Assembly: GCA_018066225.1 (NCBI GenBank) | Contig: JAGHRU010000182.1 | Location: 1-28,357, forward strand | Direction of reading: 5' to 3' | DNA from: Candidatus Equimonas enterica | GTDB lineage: Bacteria; Bacteroidota; Bacteroidia; Bacteroidales; Bacteroidaceae | Length of the DNA stretch: 28,357 nt | Part shown: in pieces, positions 1-7,963 of the stretch | Layout: every line of letters starts with the position of its first letter | Position numbering within the stretch: position 1 is the stretch's first letter | Translations under genes and position numbers: made by a program | The notes under the pieces: generated by a model | What the model saw: the letters and a program-made list of their open reading frames with translations, nothing else | Databases searched by the model: none | What the model was told of the DNA's origin: nothing

Positions 1-221
1 GGCAGACGATGAGCGCATCGCGTTATAAATATCTTTGTTATTTGCCGCAGGCAACGCGGGTAGCCGCTGTCGGGAGACAGTGCTGCTCGCGCCCTGCCTT
101 TTTTGACCTCTGGCTCCGCACGAGTGAGGCTTTGCGCCGCGCAGAGAGCAGCGCGCAGCAGCTATCCAGCGGCTAAAAGCCCCATTTTGGTCGCGATTTG
201 CAAACATTAACGCCTTGCGGC
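1..221. other. Intergenic region at the window edge
   Basis: I see no convincing gene here. A small hairpin (5-bp arms at 67-71 and 76-80) is followed some 20 bases later by a run of six T at about 99-104, which might be the end of an upstream transcript. A TATCTTTG box lies at 30-37, but it has no TTG element at the expected distance upstream, so I do not call it a promoter. Confidence 0.5.
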
Positions 222-252
222 TTGGTGCGGTAGGATTTATTGCGTACTTTTG
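222..252 (+). promoter_or_regulatory. Bacteroidota-type promoter of the DUF5686 gene
   Basis: TTG at 222-224 and TACTTTTG at 245-252 are separated by exactly 20 bases. This matches the Bacteroidota -33/-7 pattern (TTG, about 19-21 bases, TAnnTTTG). The start codon follows 20 bases later, so the leader would be very short. Confidence 0.7.
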
Positions 253-272
253 CAGTCGTTTAGCATAAAACT

Positions 273-2942
273 ATGACGAGAAAGATATTTTCCTGCCTCC
301 TCCTGATATGCTGCGCCGTGCTCACCGCTACGGCGCAAGGCCGCCTCACGGGCACTGTGCGCGATGCCAAAACGGGCGAGACCGTGCCATACGCCAACGT
401 GTATTACGACGAAAACAGCGCGGTACATACCGACGAAGACGGACACTTCGCCCTCACCTTGCGTGCGGGTGCCCGCCTCTATGTGTCGTGCATAGGCTAT
501 GAGCCAGAAGTGGTGCGCCCCAAGACGGCGACACCCATAGAGGTGCGACTCAACCCTGCCGACTACACCCTCTCCGAAGCCGTGGCCAAAGGTAAGAAAG
601 ACCGCTATTCGCGCAAAGACAATCCCGCAGTGGAACTCATGCGCAAGGTCATCGCTGCCAAGAAAAACAGCGACCTCCATCAGCACGACTACGCCAGCGT
701 GCAGCAGTACAACAAGCTTACCTTCGCGCTCAACAACGTGACCGACAAAATCTTTGACGAAGGCAAATACAAGTCCATGCCCTTCCTCAAAGAGCACGTC
801 GAGGTGTGCAACGAGACGGGACGACTCATCCTGCCCATCTCCGTGGATGAGACCGTGACGCGCAACATCTGGCGCAAAGACACCAAGACGGAGAAGCAAA
901 TCATACTGGGACAGCGCACGACGGGTATCAACGAACTCCTCAACGCGGGCGAACTCCTCACCACGATGCTCAAAGACTGCTTCACCGAGGTCAATATCTA
1001 CGACGACGATGTGCGCCTGCTGCAATACCCCTTCCCCAGTCCTGTCAGCACACGCTCTGCCATCTCCTTCTACCACTATTTCCTCGGCGACACCCTCGAC
1101 ATTGACGGCCGCCGCTGCATCGCTGTCAATTTCACGCCCGCCAATCCGCAAGACTTCGGCTTCAACGGCACACTCTATGTCCTGGCCGACAGCACCTACC
1201 GCCTCCTGCGTGCCAAGATGGGCATCCCCAAGCGATCGGATGTAAACTTCGTGGAGCGCATGGACATCGACCAGTACTTCGAAGAGTTGCCCTCGGGGGA
1301 GCAGGTGCTCGTGCGCGACAACATGATTGTCCAGCTCCATGTGACCAAGGGGCTCGGCAACATGATGGCCAAGCGCGTGACAGAGTATAGCCAGCACTCC
1401 TTCGTCCCCATCGCCGACAAGCAATTCCGCTTCAAGGGCAACAAGATGACCGATCCCGCCGCGCTGATGCAGGACGACGACTTCTGGGTGGCCAACCGCC
1501 CCGAGTCGCTTACCCAGAGCGAAGACCGCATGTCCGACCTCGTGACACGCTTGCAGCAGATGAAAGGCTTTAAGCCCGTGATGTGGGTAGCCAAAGCCTT
1601 CATTGAGAACTTCGTGGAGACCAGCGTCGATCCCAAGCGTCCCTCCAAGGTCGATATAGGCCCAGTCAATACGATGATTTCGCAGAACTTCGTCGATGGA
1701 CTCCGTCTCCGCCTCTCGGCACAGACCACCGCCAACCTCAACAAGCACCTCTTCGCCAAAGGCTATCTCGCCTATGGCTTCAAAGACCATCGCTGGAAGG
1801 GTAGCGGCGAACTCACCTATTCGTTCAACAAGAAAGGCTATCTCCCGCGCGAGTTCCCTGTGAGCAACCTCACCTTCAACTACACCCGCGATGTCATGTC
1901 GCCCTCCGACAAGTTCGTCCCTACCGATAAGGACAATGTCTTCACCTCGCTCAAATGGGCCAAGGTCGATGGCATGATGTACAACGAGAGTTACAGGCTC
2001 TACTACGATAAGGAGTGGAACAACGGCCTGCGCTTCAAGGTGCAACTCCACACCGAGAAGAGTGAACCCTGCGGCGGCCTCTTCTATCAGCCTCTATCTA
2101 CTGGCGCACGCACGCTCGATGGCGAAGGGCAGCTCGCTACTTGGCAGCCCGTGGAGGTGAACGACTTCGCAGCCCCCGACTTCGACCACTATCGCCTCCG
2201 CAGCATACGCACGGGCGACATCGCCGTGAGCCTCATCTATCAGCCCGGCGTCACTTGGGTCAATACCAAGCAGCGACGCATCGCTTCCAACAACGACGCG
2301 CCCATCTACATGCTGTCCCACACCGCAGGCTTCAAGGGTGTGCTCTCCGACTATACCTACAACATCACCGAGGCCTCCATCTACAAGCGCATCTGGCTGG
2401 GCTCGTGGGGTAAGATGGACACGCAAATCAAGGCTGGGGCACAGTGGAACAAAGTGCCTTTCCCGCTGCTCTGTATGCCGGCGGCCAACCTGTCGTATAT
2501 CATGGAGGACAATACCTTCAACCTCGTTTACAACATGGAGTTCCTCAACGACCGCTATGCCTCGCTCATGTGGTCGTGGGACCTCAACGGCAAGATTTTC
2601 AACCGTATTCCCCTGCTCAAGCACTTGAAGTGGCGCGAGTTTCTCGGCGTCAATGTGCTCTGGGGTACGCTCACCGACAAGAACAACCCCATGCTGGCGC
2701 AAAATGCTGACAGCCACGACCTCTTCTTCTTCCCCGGCCGCTTCGTCGATACAGAGCAGGGTAGGGTGTTTCAGCAGACATCGCACGTCATGGACCCCAA
2801 ACGCCCCTATGTGGAACTCGTGGCCGGCATCCACAACATCTTCAAGCTCTTCCACATAGAGTATGTACGCCGACTCAACTACAACGACCATCCCGACACA
2901 CACAAGTGGGGCATCCGTTTCATATTCCGCGTTACGTTCTGA
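273..2942 (+). CDS. DUF5686 / carboxypeptidase-regulatory-like domain protein
   Basis: An 889-residue exported protein. Residues 1-22 are a signal peptide ending in ATAQ. Residues 23-105 form a carboxypeptidase-regulatory-like beta-sandwich (GTVRDAKTGETVPYANVYY), the domain found at the N-terminus of many Bacteroidota outer-membrane proteins. The rest matches the DUF5686 family, with alternating beta-strands and a terminal aromatic ending in RVTF, as expected for an outer-membrane barrel. The family's biochemical role is not established, so I give none. The gene has its own promoter 20 bases upstream and no partner in an operon. Its last 40 bases are repeated with three differences at 4134-4173, beyond the Fic gene. 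The family call is from recognised sequence character, and the barrel topology is inference. Confidence 0.85.
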   Translation: MTRKIFSCLLLICCAVLTATAQGRLTGTVRDAKTGETVPYANVYYDENSAVHTDEDGHFALTLRAGARLYVSCIGYEPEVVRPKTATPIEVRLNPADYTLSEAVAKGKKDRYSRKDNPAVELMRKVIAAKKNSDLHQHDYASVQQYNKLTFALNNVTDKIFDEGKYKSMPFLKEHVEVCNETGRLILPISVDETVTRNIWRKDTKTEKQIILGQRTTGINELLNAGELLTTMLKDCFTEVNIYDDDVRLLQYPFPSPVSTRSAISFYHYFLGDTLDIDGRRCIAVNFTPANPQDFGFNGTLYVLADSTYRLLRAKMGIPKRSDVNFVERMDIDQYFEELPSGEQVLVRDNMIVQLHVTKGLGNMMAKRVTEYSQHSFVPIADKQFRFKGNKMTDPAALMQDDDFWVANRPESLTQSEDRMSDLVTRLQQMKGFKPVMWVAKAFIENFVETSVDPKRPSKVDIGPVNTMISQNFVDGLRLRLSAQTTANLNKHLFAKGYLAYGFKDHRWKGSGELTYSFNKKGYLPREFPVSNLTFNYTRDVMSPSDKFVPTDKDNVFTSLKWAKVDGMMYNESYRLYYDKEWNNGLRFKVQLHTEKSEPCGGLFYQPLSTGARTLDGEGQLATWQPVEVNDFAAPDFDHYRLRSIRTGDIAVSLIYQPGVTWVNTKQRRIASNNDAPIYMLSHTAGFKGVLSDYTYNITEASIYKRIWLGSWGKMDTQIKAGAQWNKVPFPLLCMPAANLSYIMEDNTFNLVYNMEFLNDRYASLMWSWDLNGKIFNRIPLLKHLKWREFLGVNVLWGTLTDKNNPMLAQNADSHDLFFFPGRFVDTEQGRVFQQTSHVMDPKRPYVELVAGIHNIFKLFHIEYVRRLNYNDHPDTHKWGIRFIFRVTF

Positions 2943-2943
2943 C
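2903..2943 (+). repeat. Direct repeat copy 1: 3' end of the DUF5686 gene
   Basis: This segment encodes KWGIRFIFRVTF and the stop codon. It matches 4133-4173 except at three positions: CGT/CGC, ATA/ATG and TGA/TAA. The two copies bracket the Fic gene. Confidence 0.85.
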
Positions 2944-3017
2944 GGGTGGTGCGTAGCATAAAGCCATATACTAATTAGTCGTAACTCCCGAAGAGAAAGT
3001 AAGGGATTTGAAGCAAT

Positions 3018-4112
3018 ATGGACGAACAGAAATATACGATGCAAGGGCTTGACGAGTACATACGCCAAAGCGAACCAGCAAGACGAGAACGTGGGGAAGC
3101 ATGGCGTGTGGCTATTGGCTTGCAACAAGTGGACGGACTTGCTCCCTCTGACTACCTTGTGGATACGGCAAAGCAGCACATCGACGGAGAAATAACCATA
3201 GGTGAGGCGAAAGTGCGGATTGACTCCTATTATCAATCTGCAACTACCCGCCGCGAGGTAGAAAAAGACCGAACGGAAGAGGCTGATAAGGTGTCTGTCC
3301 GGATTGCAGAGTTGTTGTCTGAGAAGACCTTTAACTTCTCGCCAGCACAACTTGCCTCTATTCATCGACGTTTGTTTGACGGTATCTACAAACTTGCTGG
3401 ACGCATCCGCGACTACAACATCACAAAAAGCGAATGGGTGCTCGGGGGCGAGACCATTTATTATGCCGACCATACCACTATCAGCGATACGTTGGCGTAT
3501 GATATGTGTGCAGAACGTGAGTTTTCGTATACTGGTATTCCTATCGACGATGCCATACGGCATCTGATGCGTTTCTGTGCCAACCTGTGGCAGATACATC
3601 CTTTCTGCGAAGGCAATACGCGCACTATGGCGGTCTTTATGATAAAATATCTTCGCACGCTGGGATTTGTTGTCGTAAACGATATGTTTGCACAAAACTC
3701 ATAGTATTTCCGCAATGCTTTGGTTCGTGCTAACTACAGCAACTTACAAAAAGGGATAACCGAAACGACAGTATATCTGGAGCGTTTCTTCCGCAGTATG
3801 ATGTTGGGCGAACAATATAGTTTTCGCAATCGTGAGTTGCACATAGATTGGGACGACGCCAATCAGAAAAGCAGTGCGCAAAGTGCAAAACCTGCACTTA
3901 CCCTTTCTCCAAAGTGCAAAAATTGCACTTTGGAGGAGGTGGCCGTTCTTCGTGTAGTGCAAGCCAAACCTACTGTCACACAAAAAGAAATGGCAGCGGA
4001 GATTGGGAAATCAGAACGTACGATTAAAACCATCACCGTAACGCTTCAAGAGAAAGGACTCCTGCGACGTGTAGGAGGAAAGCGTAATGGTAGATGGGAA
4101 ATAATACAATAA
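3018..4112 (+). pseudogene. Fic/DOC protein with C-terminal winged helix, interrupted by an in-frame amber codon
   Basis: Fic proteins usually transfer AMP from ATP to target hydroxyl side chains. The first part has 228 residues and carries the complete Fic motif HPFCEGNTR (His194 to Arg202). Residues 25-70 resemble the VbhA antitoxin helices fused to class II Fic proteins, but the inhibitory S/TxxxE-G position reads L35xxxD39-G40. Codon 229 (3702-3704) is TAG. Reading continues in the same frame with YFRNALVRANY, where I expect a Trp codon (TGG), to a TAA at 4110-4112. The downstream 135 codons hold a winged helix-turn-helix (TQKEMAAEIGKSERTIK). The intact protein would have about 364 residues. 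The gene is more AT-rich than the DUF5686 gene and sits between direct repeats, so recent transfer is likely. A sequencing error cannot be excluded. The second half alone lacks the catalytic motif. Confidence 0.85.
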
Positions 4113-4132
4113 TTCAAATTCCGAAAGCGCGT

Positions 4133-4173
4133 CAAGTGGGGCATCCGCTTCATGTTCCGCGTTACGTTCTAAC
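4133..4173 (+). repeat. Direct repeat copy 2: remnant DUF5686 3' end
   Basis: It can be read as VKWGIRFMFRVTF plus stop, preceded in frame by FRKR. It therefore looks like the last residues of a second DUF5686 allele or paralog rather than an exact target-site duplication. It lies 20 bases after the Fic stop codon. Confidence 0.8.
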
Positions 4174-4246
4174 CGCGCCGCCGCATAGCTGCCTTGGGGG
4201 CATTGCATGGTGTGATATGCCTGCTGCCGTGTCGCGTGACAGGGTA

Positions 4247-4289
4247 AAATTTAGGCTACCGAGCATTACCGTCCGACAGCCTTAAATTT
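4247..4289 (-). terminator. Possible terminator of the minus-strand TPR/DUF3244 operon
   Basis: Inverted arms at 4247-4257 and 4278-4289 pair with a single bulge. A/T runs at the stem base could act on either strand. It lies 40 bases past the DUF3244 stop codon. The loop is long at 20 bases, so the call is weak. The rest of 4174-4328 shows nothing else I can support. Confidence 0.4.
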
Positions 4290-4328
4290 GCCTCAAAAGT
4301 CTGTTTCTTTGGGGGAGTGAAAGTGTGC

Positions 4329-4712
4329 TTACAACACTATTTCTCCCTCAAAGGTTGCTGCATAGGTGGTGATGTTGAGGGTGTAGGTGCCTTGTATGCT
4401 CGATGGCAGTGACACAAAATAGGGATCGATGGTGGCGGTGATGACCTGACGGTAAATGATTGCGTCGTTGTCGTCGGTCAGCGTCACTGTGTAGGTCATA
4501 CCGCTGGTGCCAAACTCTATTAGCAGCGTGTGTCCCGTAGCATCTACCATAGGTTGCACGGGTGGCATGTGCGGGAGGTAGGGCTTATCTTGTATGTCTT
4601 TGTTGATGTGCAAACTCATCGCAATGGGACGCGATGTTGTGCTGCTGTTGGCGTGGCAATAACTAATCTTCGTCGTCAGCAAAGCAATCAAGAAGATTAT
4701 TGTTTTCTTCAT
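4329..4712 (-). CDS. Small secreted DUF3244 domain protein
   Basis: A 127-residue protein. Residues 1-21 are a signal peptide (MKKTIIFLIALLTTKISYCHA). The mature part is a compact Ig-like beta-sandwich of the DUF3244 type, with strands such as TYTVTLTDDNDAIIYRQVI and a GTYTLNITT strand near the end. The function of DUF3244 is unknown. Its start codon lies 50 bases inside the 3' end of the TPR regulator gene in another frame, so the two are probably co-transcribed and may be translationally coupled. The position beside a C10 peptidase raises the possibility that it binds or inhibits the protease, because small beta-barrel inhibitors accompany some cysteine proteases. That role is speculation from context. 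Confidence 0.7.
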   Translation of the reverse strand: MKKTIIFLIALLTTKISYCHANSSTTSRPIAMSLHINKDIQDKPYLPHMPPVQPMVDATGHTLLIEFGTSGMTYTVTLTDDNDAIIYRQVITATIDPYFVSLPSSIQGTYTLNITTYAATFEGEIVL

Positions 4713-6336
4713 AAATGGTTGTTGTTGGTGTTGTACTTGTTGTGTCTTTTAGATTTAGCAATAATCTTTCAAAGTCATTGGCGTTACCAGTTTCACCGGT
4801 GACTTTTTTGTAAATTCTTACTTTCTCTGTTGAAATTGTGCTTGGTGCACAGCAGAGCAACTTTGCGATATCCTGCGTCCTGAATTCTTGAAGAAAGAGC
4901 AGGCAAATACGATTTTCTTTTTGTGATATGGTGATGTTGTTTTGCAAAATAAAATCGCGAAAAGCAGGTATGTTTTTAAAGACTTCTGCTTGCAGTAGTT
5001 TCCAATCCGCATCTGTTGGATTTTTGTTAATGGTAAGAAATTTCTGGAAGGATAGTTTCTGCTTATTGCTTGTGGACTTCTTAATAATTTGATTGTAGAA
5101 ACATTCTACTTTTGAGGATATAGTTTGCAGATGACGGCTTTTTTTGCGATAAAGATATAATACAGGCAGGAGTATTGTGACAATAGTCAGTCCACTTCCG
5201 AATAAATACAAGTTTCGTTCTTTTTCCCATTGGGCTTGTTGAGCTATGTCTTTATAATGGTCAATGGCGTATTCCGCTTGTATGCGATTGAAAACCTTTG
5301 AATTACTTGCAATATGATTGGCATTTAAGCCGTGGGCATATAGCTGCGCATATTTAACAATAGAATCTGGAACCATTAACCCTTGGTAAACAAGCATTAA
5401 GCCTAAATAGGAGTTCGCTTTCTTGTCTTGATGTGCAAGTCTTAATCCTTCTCTAAAATAAGGTTCTGCTTCTTGGTGTTGCTCCTCAGTGGTCAGTAAC
5501 ATACCTTTATAATATAGATACAGATGCCAGCATTGGTACCGGATAATGTCGGATTCGCAAGTCAATCCTGTGATATGTCCAATGTCATCGATTTGTCGGA
5601 ATATGGCATGTGCCTTTTCCAATTCATTGTTATCTATGGCTAGTTTTATCAAGCAAAATAAAGGCGAAACGGCATATTCCTTCGAAATGGGTTTGTAACA
5701 GTTGTAGGATTTCAGAGCATAGTGCTCCGCATTTATGGGCTCATCGTTGCGCGCATAAGTATAGGCCATTGCACAATATGCAGCTGCCTCAATAATGGTG
5801 TCATGGCATTGGTGTGCGGCTTTGCTGGCTAATTCTTGCTCTTTTATGCTTGCGTCTATATCGTCCAGTTCTTCAAACAAATCTCCCAACTCCAAATGCG
5901 CTCTGCACACATAATATTGGTCGGCATTCTTGTTCTGTTCACCCAGTAATGCGACTTGCTGCAGCTCTTCCACATATTTTTGCCTTTTGTCTGCTTCTTT
6001 TAGTGCACAGGCATAGAGGAAATGTGCCATAATCTGTTTGTCTATTTCTGCCTCGTCTGCTTCGTGGGCGACTATTTGCATGATGGAGTCGCTGGCTTGT
6101 CGCTCATATCTCTTGTAGGCGATGCCGCCACGCAATAACCAGTAGTCTATTTCTCTGGCATCAATGTGCGAAATCTCCGATGAAATGGCGGTTTTTAACA
6201 CCTTTTCTGCACTGTCGGGATTGGTGCGAAGTAGGGTGTTGATAGTGGTAAAATCGATGTCCTCGTGCGGTTTTGAACAGGAAAAGAGTATGCAAATGCC
6301 GAGAAACAGGCCAAGAAATAGGGCGTTATTGTTCAT
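4663..6336 (-). CDS. Membrane-anchored TPR protein with C-terminal HTH (putative transmembrane regulator)
   Basis: A 557-residue protein. Residues 1-20 are a lipoprotein signal with lipobox LFSC (Cys20). Residues 25-365 are all helical with TPR-like repeats (for example AHLELGDLFEELDDIDASIKEQELA). Residues 376-396 form one membrane segment followed by basic RKKSRH. Residues 468-512 resemble a LuxR/sigma-4 type helix-turn-helix (ISQKENRICLLFL, DIAKLLCCAPSTISTEKVRIYKK). The predicted topology is a periplasmic sensor with a cytoplasmic DNA-binding end. Similar TPR-membrane-HTH proteins occur in Bacteroidota, but their ligands are unknown. It is transcribed divergently from the C10 protease operon, with an excellent promoter at 6356-6387. 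The tail is low-complexity (TTSTTPTTT). I infer that it controls the protease-serpin operon. Confidence 0.75.
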   Translation of the reverse strand: MNNNALFLGLFLGICILFSCSKPHEDIDFTTINTLLRTNPDSAEKVLKTAISSEISHIDAREIDYWLLRGGIAYKRYERQASDSIMQIVAHEADEAEIDKQIMAHFLYACALKEADKRQKYVEELQQVALLGEQNKNADQYYVCRAHLELGDLFEELDDIDASIKEQELASKAAHQCHDTIIEAAAYCAMAYTYARNDEPINAEHYALKSYNCYKPISKEYAVSPLFCLIKLAIDNNELEKAHAIFRQIDDIGHITGLTCESDIIRYQCWHLYLYYKGMLLTTEEQHQEAEPYFREGLRLAHQDKKANSYLGLMLVYQGLMVPDSIVKYAQLYAHGLNANHIASNSKVFNRIQAEYAIDHYKDIAQQAQWEKERNLYLFGSGLTIVTILLPVLYLYRKKSRHLQTISSKVECFYNQIIKKSTSNKQKLSFQKFLTINKNPTDADWKLLQAEVFKNIPAFRDFILQNNITISQKENRICLLFLQEFRTQDIAKLLCCAPSTISTEKVRIYKKVTGETGNANDFERLLLNLKDTTSTTPTTTIYEENNNLLDCFADDED

Positions 6337-6355
6337 ACTTGCTATAGTTTTACTA

Positions 6356-6387
6356 CAAAGTTACGCATTTCTTTTGAGGTGACCAAA
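6356..6387 (-). promoter_or_regulatory. Promoter of the TPR regulator gene
   Basis: On the minus strand, TTTG (6384-6387) and TAACTTTG (6356-6363) are separated by exactly 20 bases, a full match to the Bacteroidota pattern. The start codon is about 20 bases downstream. Confidence 0.75.
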
Positions 6388-6487
6388 TTATTGCAGCTAT
6401 AAATGTTGTGAAATTTTTGCTTCAACCTGTTTTTTATGGTATTATTTTCTTTGAATTGTAAACTCTTGAAATACAGGTTATTATAAT

Positions 6488-6549
6488 TGCGAATTATTTG
6501 CGAATTTTGGAAAATCGTGCGAATTATTTGCGAATGTGCAATTGCGAAT
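6488..6549 (+). promoter_or_regulatory. Five TGCGAAT heptamers upstream of the protease promoter
   Basis: TGCGAAT occurs at 6488-6494, 6499-6505, 6518-6524, 6529-6535 and 6543-6549. The first four form two identical 18-bp units (6488-6505 and 6518-6535) whose starts are 30 bases apart. Within each unit the heptamers are 11 bases apart, about one helical turn. The last copy ends 8 bases before the -33 element of the protease promoter. The arrangement looks like an activator or repressor operator array. The binding protein is not known. Confidence 0.6.
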
Positions 6550-6557
6550 AAAAATCC

Positions 6558-6588
6558 TTGGTCAAAATAAACATTGTCTGTATCTTTG
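6558..6588 (+). promoter_or_regulatory. Promoter of the C10 protease-serpin operon
   Basis: TTG at 6558-6560 and TATCTTTG at 6581-6588 have a 20-base spacer and match the Bacteroidota -33/-7 consensus. The start codon chosen for the protease is 55 bases downstream. Confidence 0.75.
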
Positions 6589-6643
6589 TGGGCAAAACGC
6601 GTTAGCAATAGCGCATAGTATTTATCAATCATTTAAATCATTT

Positions 6644-7951
6644 ATGAATAAGATTTTTTTATTAGCAGTTGTGTTGCTCGTTGTGTTCACAGGTTGTGCA
6701 ACTGATGACGAGTATGTTGCCAAAGACATGCGTGTAAAAATGAACTGTCGCACTCGCTCCATAGATGAAGCCGCGGATTTTGCAGAGAATGCGATAAGTA
6801 TGCTGGATTCTAAAGAAACTCGAAGTGGCTGTTTGCGTGTGCTTGATAGACATAAAGCAGTCAAGTGTATAACGAATCGCAACTCGCGTTCTAGTGCGAT
6901 AGACACATTGATGTATGTTTTTAACTATGAGAACAATGCTGGATTTTCTGTGATATCGGCTGTCCCGTGTACAGAACCTGTGCTTATGGTTGCAGAAGAA
7001 GGTAATTACGATCCTGAAGTTAAGTCTTCTGTTGAAGGTTTTGATTTATATGTGGATAGACTAAAATCTTATCTTTCTGGAATTGTATTTCCTCCTGGTG
7101 GTATAACAATAGAGGATAGGGATACGGTTTTAACTGGGAGGATGAAACCAATCAATGATACTATTGTAAGACAACTACCAGCACAGATTAACTTGCGATG
7201 GGGACAAGATAACCCTTATGGAAATTTGTGTCCCAACGGAATTAGTGGTTGTGTGAATACGGCAATAGGAATGATTATGGCACATTTTCATGCTCCTGCA
7301 ACTATGACCTTTAATTTTGATAAAGCGCATGCAGGTACAAGACAAATAGATTGGAATCTGGTAAATCAGCATATTGGGACGAATTATTGCTACGATTACA
7401 ATCATCAAGGTGATAGTATTATCGCATGTATTATGAGACAACTGGGGTATGAGAATAGAAGTACTTATTATACTAATGGTATTGGAACTTCAACGGTCTC
7501 TAGCATGGCTTTGGATAATTTAACAAATATTCATGGTCTTACTCATACTCCTCAAATGAGATATGATTCAGGTGATAATTATAAGGCAATGTTGGATGCC
7601 GGGAATATATGTTATGTCAGTGGACGTGAAGAAAATGCAGCAATGGGACATGCTTTTATATTGGATGGCTATAAAGATTTGATACATCGTTTTTATAATT
7701 GCAATGTATATAATATCATTAGTAATGGTCGTGTTGTTGGAGAGTATCTTGAACCAGTTAGTGGGGGTGAGTCTCCTGTGGCAGAATATTGGCATATTAA
7801 TTGGGGAGGAGATGGATGGAGTAATGGTTATTACTATAAAGGAGTCTTTTGTGTAGGAGAGTTGCAAGAGGCGGATCCAGGTGTCCCTCATGATGGTAAT
7901 AATCGTCATGATTATGGTTATAGTGTGTTTTTTAGTTTTATTCATGATTAA
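6644..7951 (+). CDS. C10 family (streptopain-like) cysteine peptidase lipoprotein
   Basis: A 435-residue secreted papain-fold peptidase. I chose the ATG at 6644 over one 36 codons upstream because it opens a clean lipoprotein signal with lipobox FTGC (Cys18) and lies after the promoter. The acidic residues after the cysteine (ATDDEY) suit surface export. Residues 60-175 resemble the C10 propeptide. Catalytic features are oxyanion-side Gln188 (LRWGQ), nucleophile Cys203 (ISGCVNTAIGMIM), His336 (MGHAFILDGY) and the HINWGG motif around Asn386 and Trp387. The usual CVATA after the nucleophile is CVNTA here. It would be made as a zymogen and degrade extracellular proteins or peptides. It is clearly more AT-rich than the serpin gene 12 bases downstream, with which it probably forms an operon. 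Confidence 0.88.
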   Translation: MNKIFLLAVVLLVVFTGCATDDEYVAKDMRVKMNCRTRSIDEAADFAENAISMLDSKETRSGCLRVLDRHKAVKCITNRNSRSSAIDTLMYVFNYENNAGFSVISAVPCTEPVLMVAEEGNYDPEVKSSVEGFDLYVDRLKSYLSGIVFPPGGITIEDRDTVLTGRMKPINDTIVRQLPAQINLRWGQDNPYGNLCPNGISGCVNTAIGMIMAHFHAPATMTFNFDKAHAGTRQIDWNLVNQHIGTNYCYDYNHQGDSIIACIMRQLGYENRSTYYTNGIGTSTVSSMALDNLTNIHGLTHTPQMRYDSGDNYKAMLDAGNICYVSGREENAAMGHAFILDGYKDLIHRFYNCNVYNIISNGRVVGEYLEPVSGGESPVAEYWHINWGGDGWSNGYYYKGVFCVGELQEADPGVPHDGNNRHDYGYSVFFSFIHD

Positions 7952-7963
7952 ATCACAATTGTT

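Noticed and set aside
30..37. TATCTTTG promoter-like box near the window start
   Set aside because: There is no -33 element at the right distance and no gene start follows for over 200 bases.
237..2051. Long minus-strand open frame over the DUF5686 gene
   Set aside because: It is antisense to a gene with promoter, signal peptide and family match. Its composition (His, Val and Glu rich, no domain) is typical of a shadow frame in GC-rich DNA.
2970..2979. Ten-base palindrome ACTAATTAGT before the Fic gene as an operator
   Set aside because: It is short, AT-rich and occurs once, so chance is a sufficient explanation.
3720..4112. Second half of the Fic gene as a separate DNA-binding protein
   Set aside because: Its first residues continue the Fic fold in the same frame after the amber codon, and its only possible early start is a TTG, so it is better read as part of one interrupted gene.
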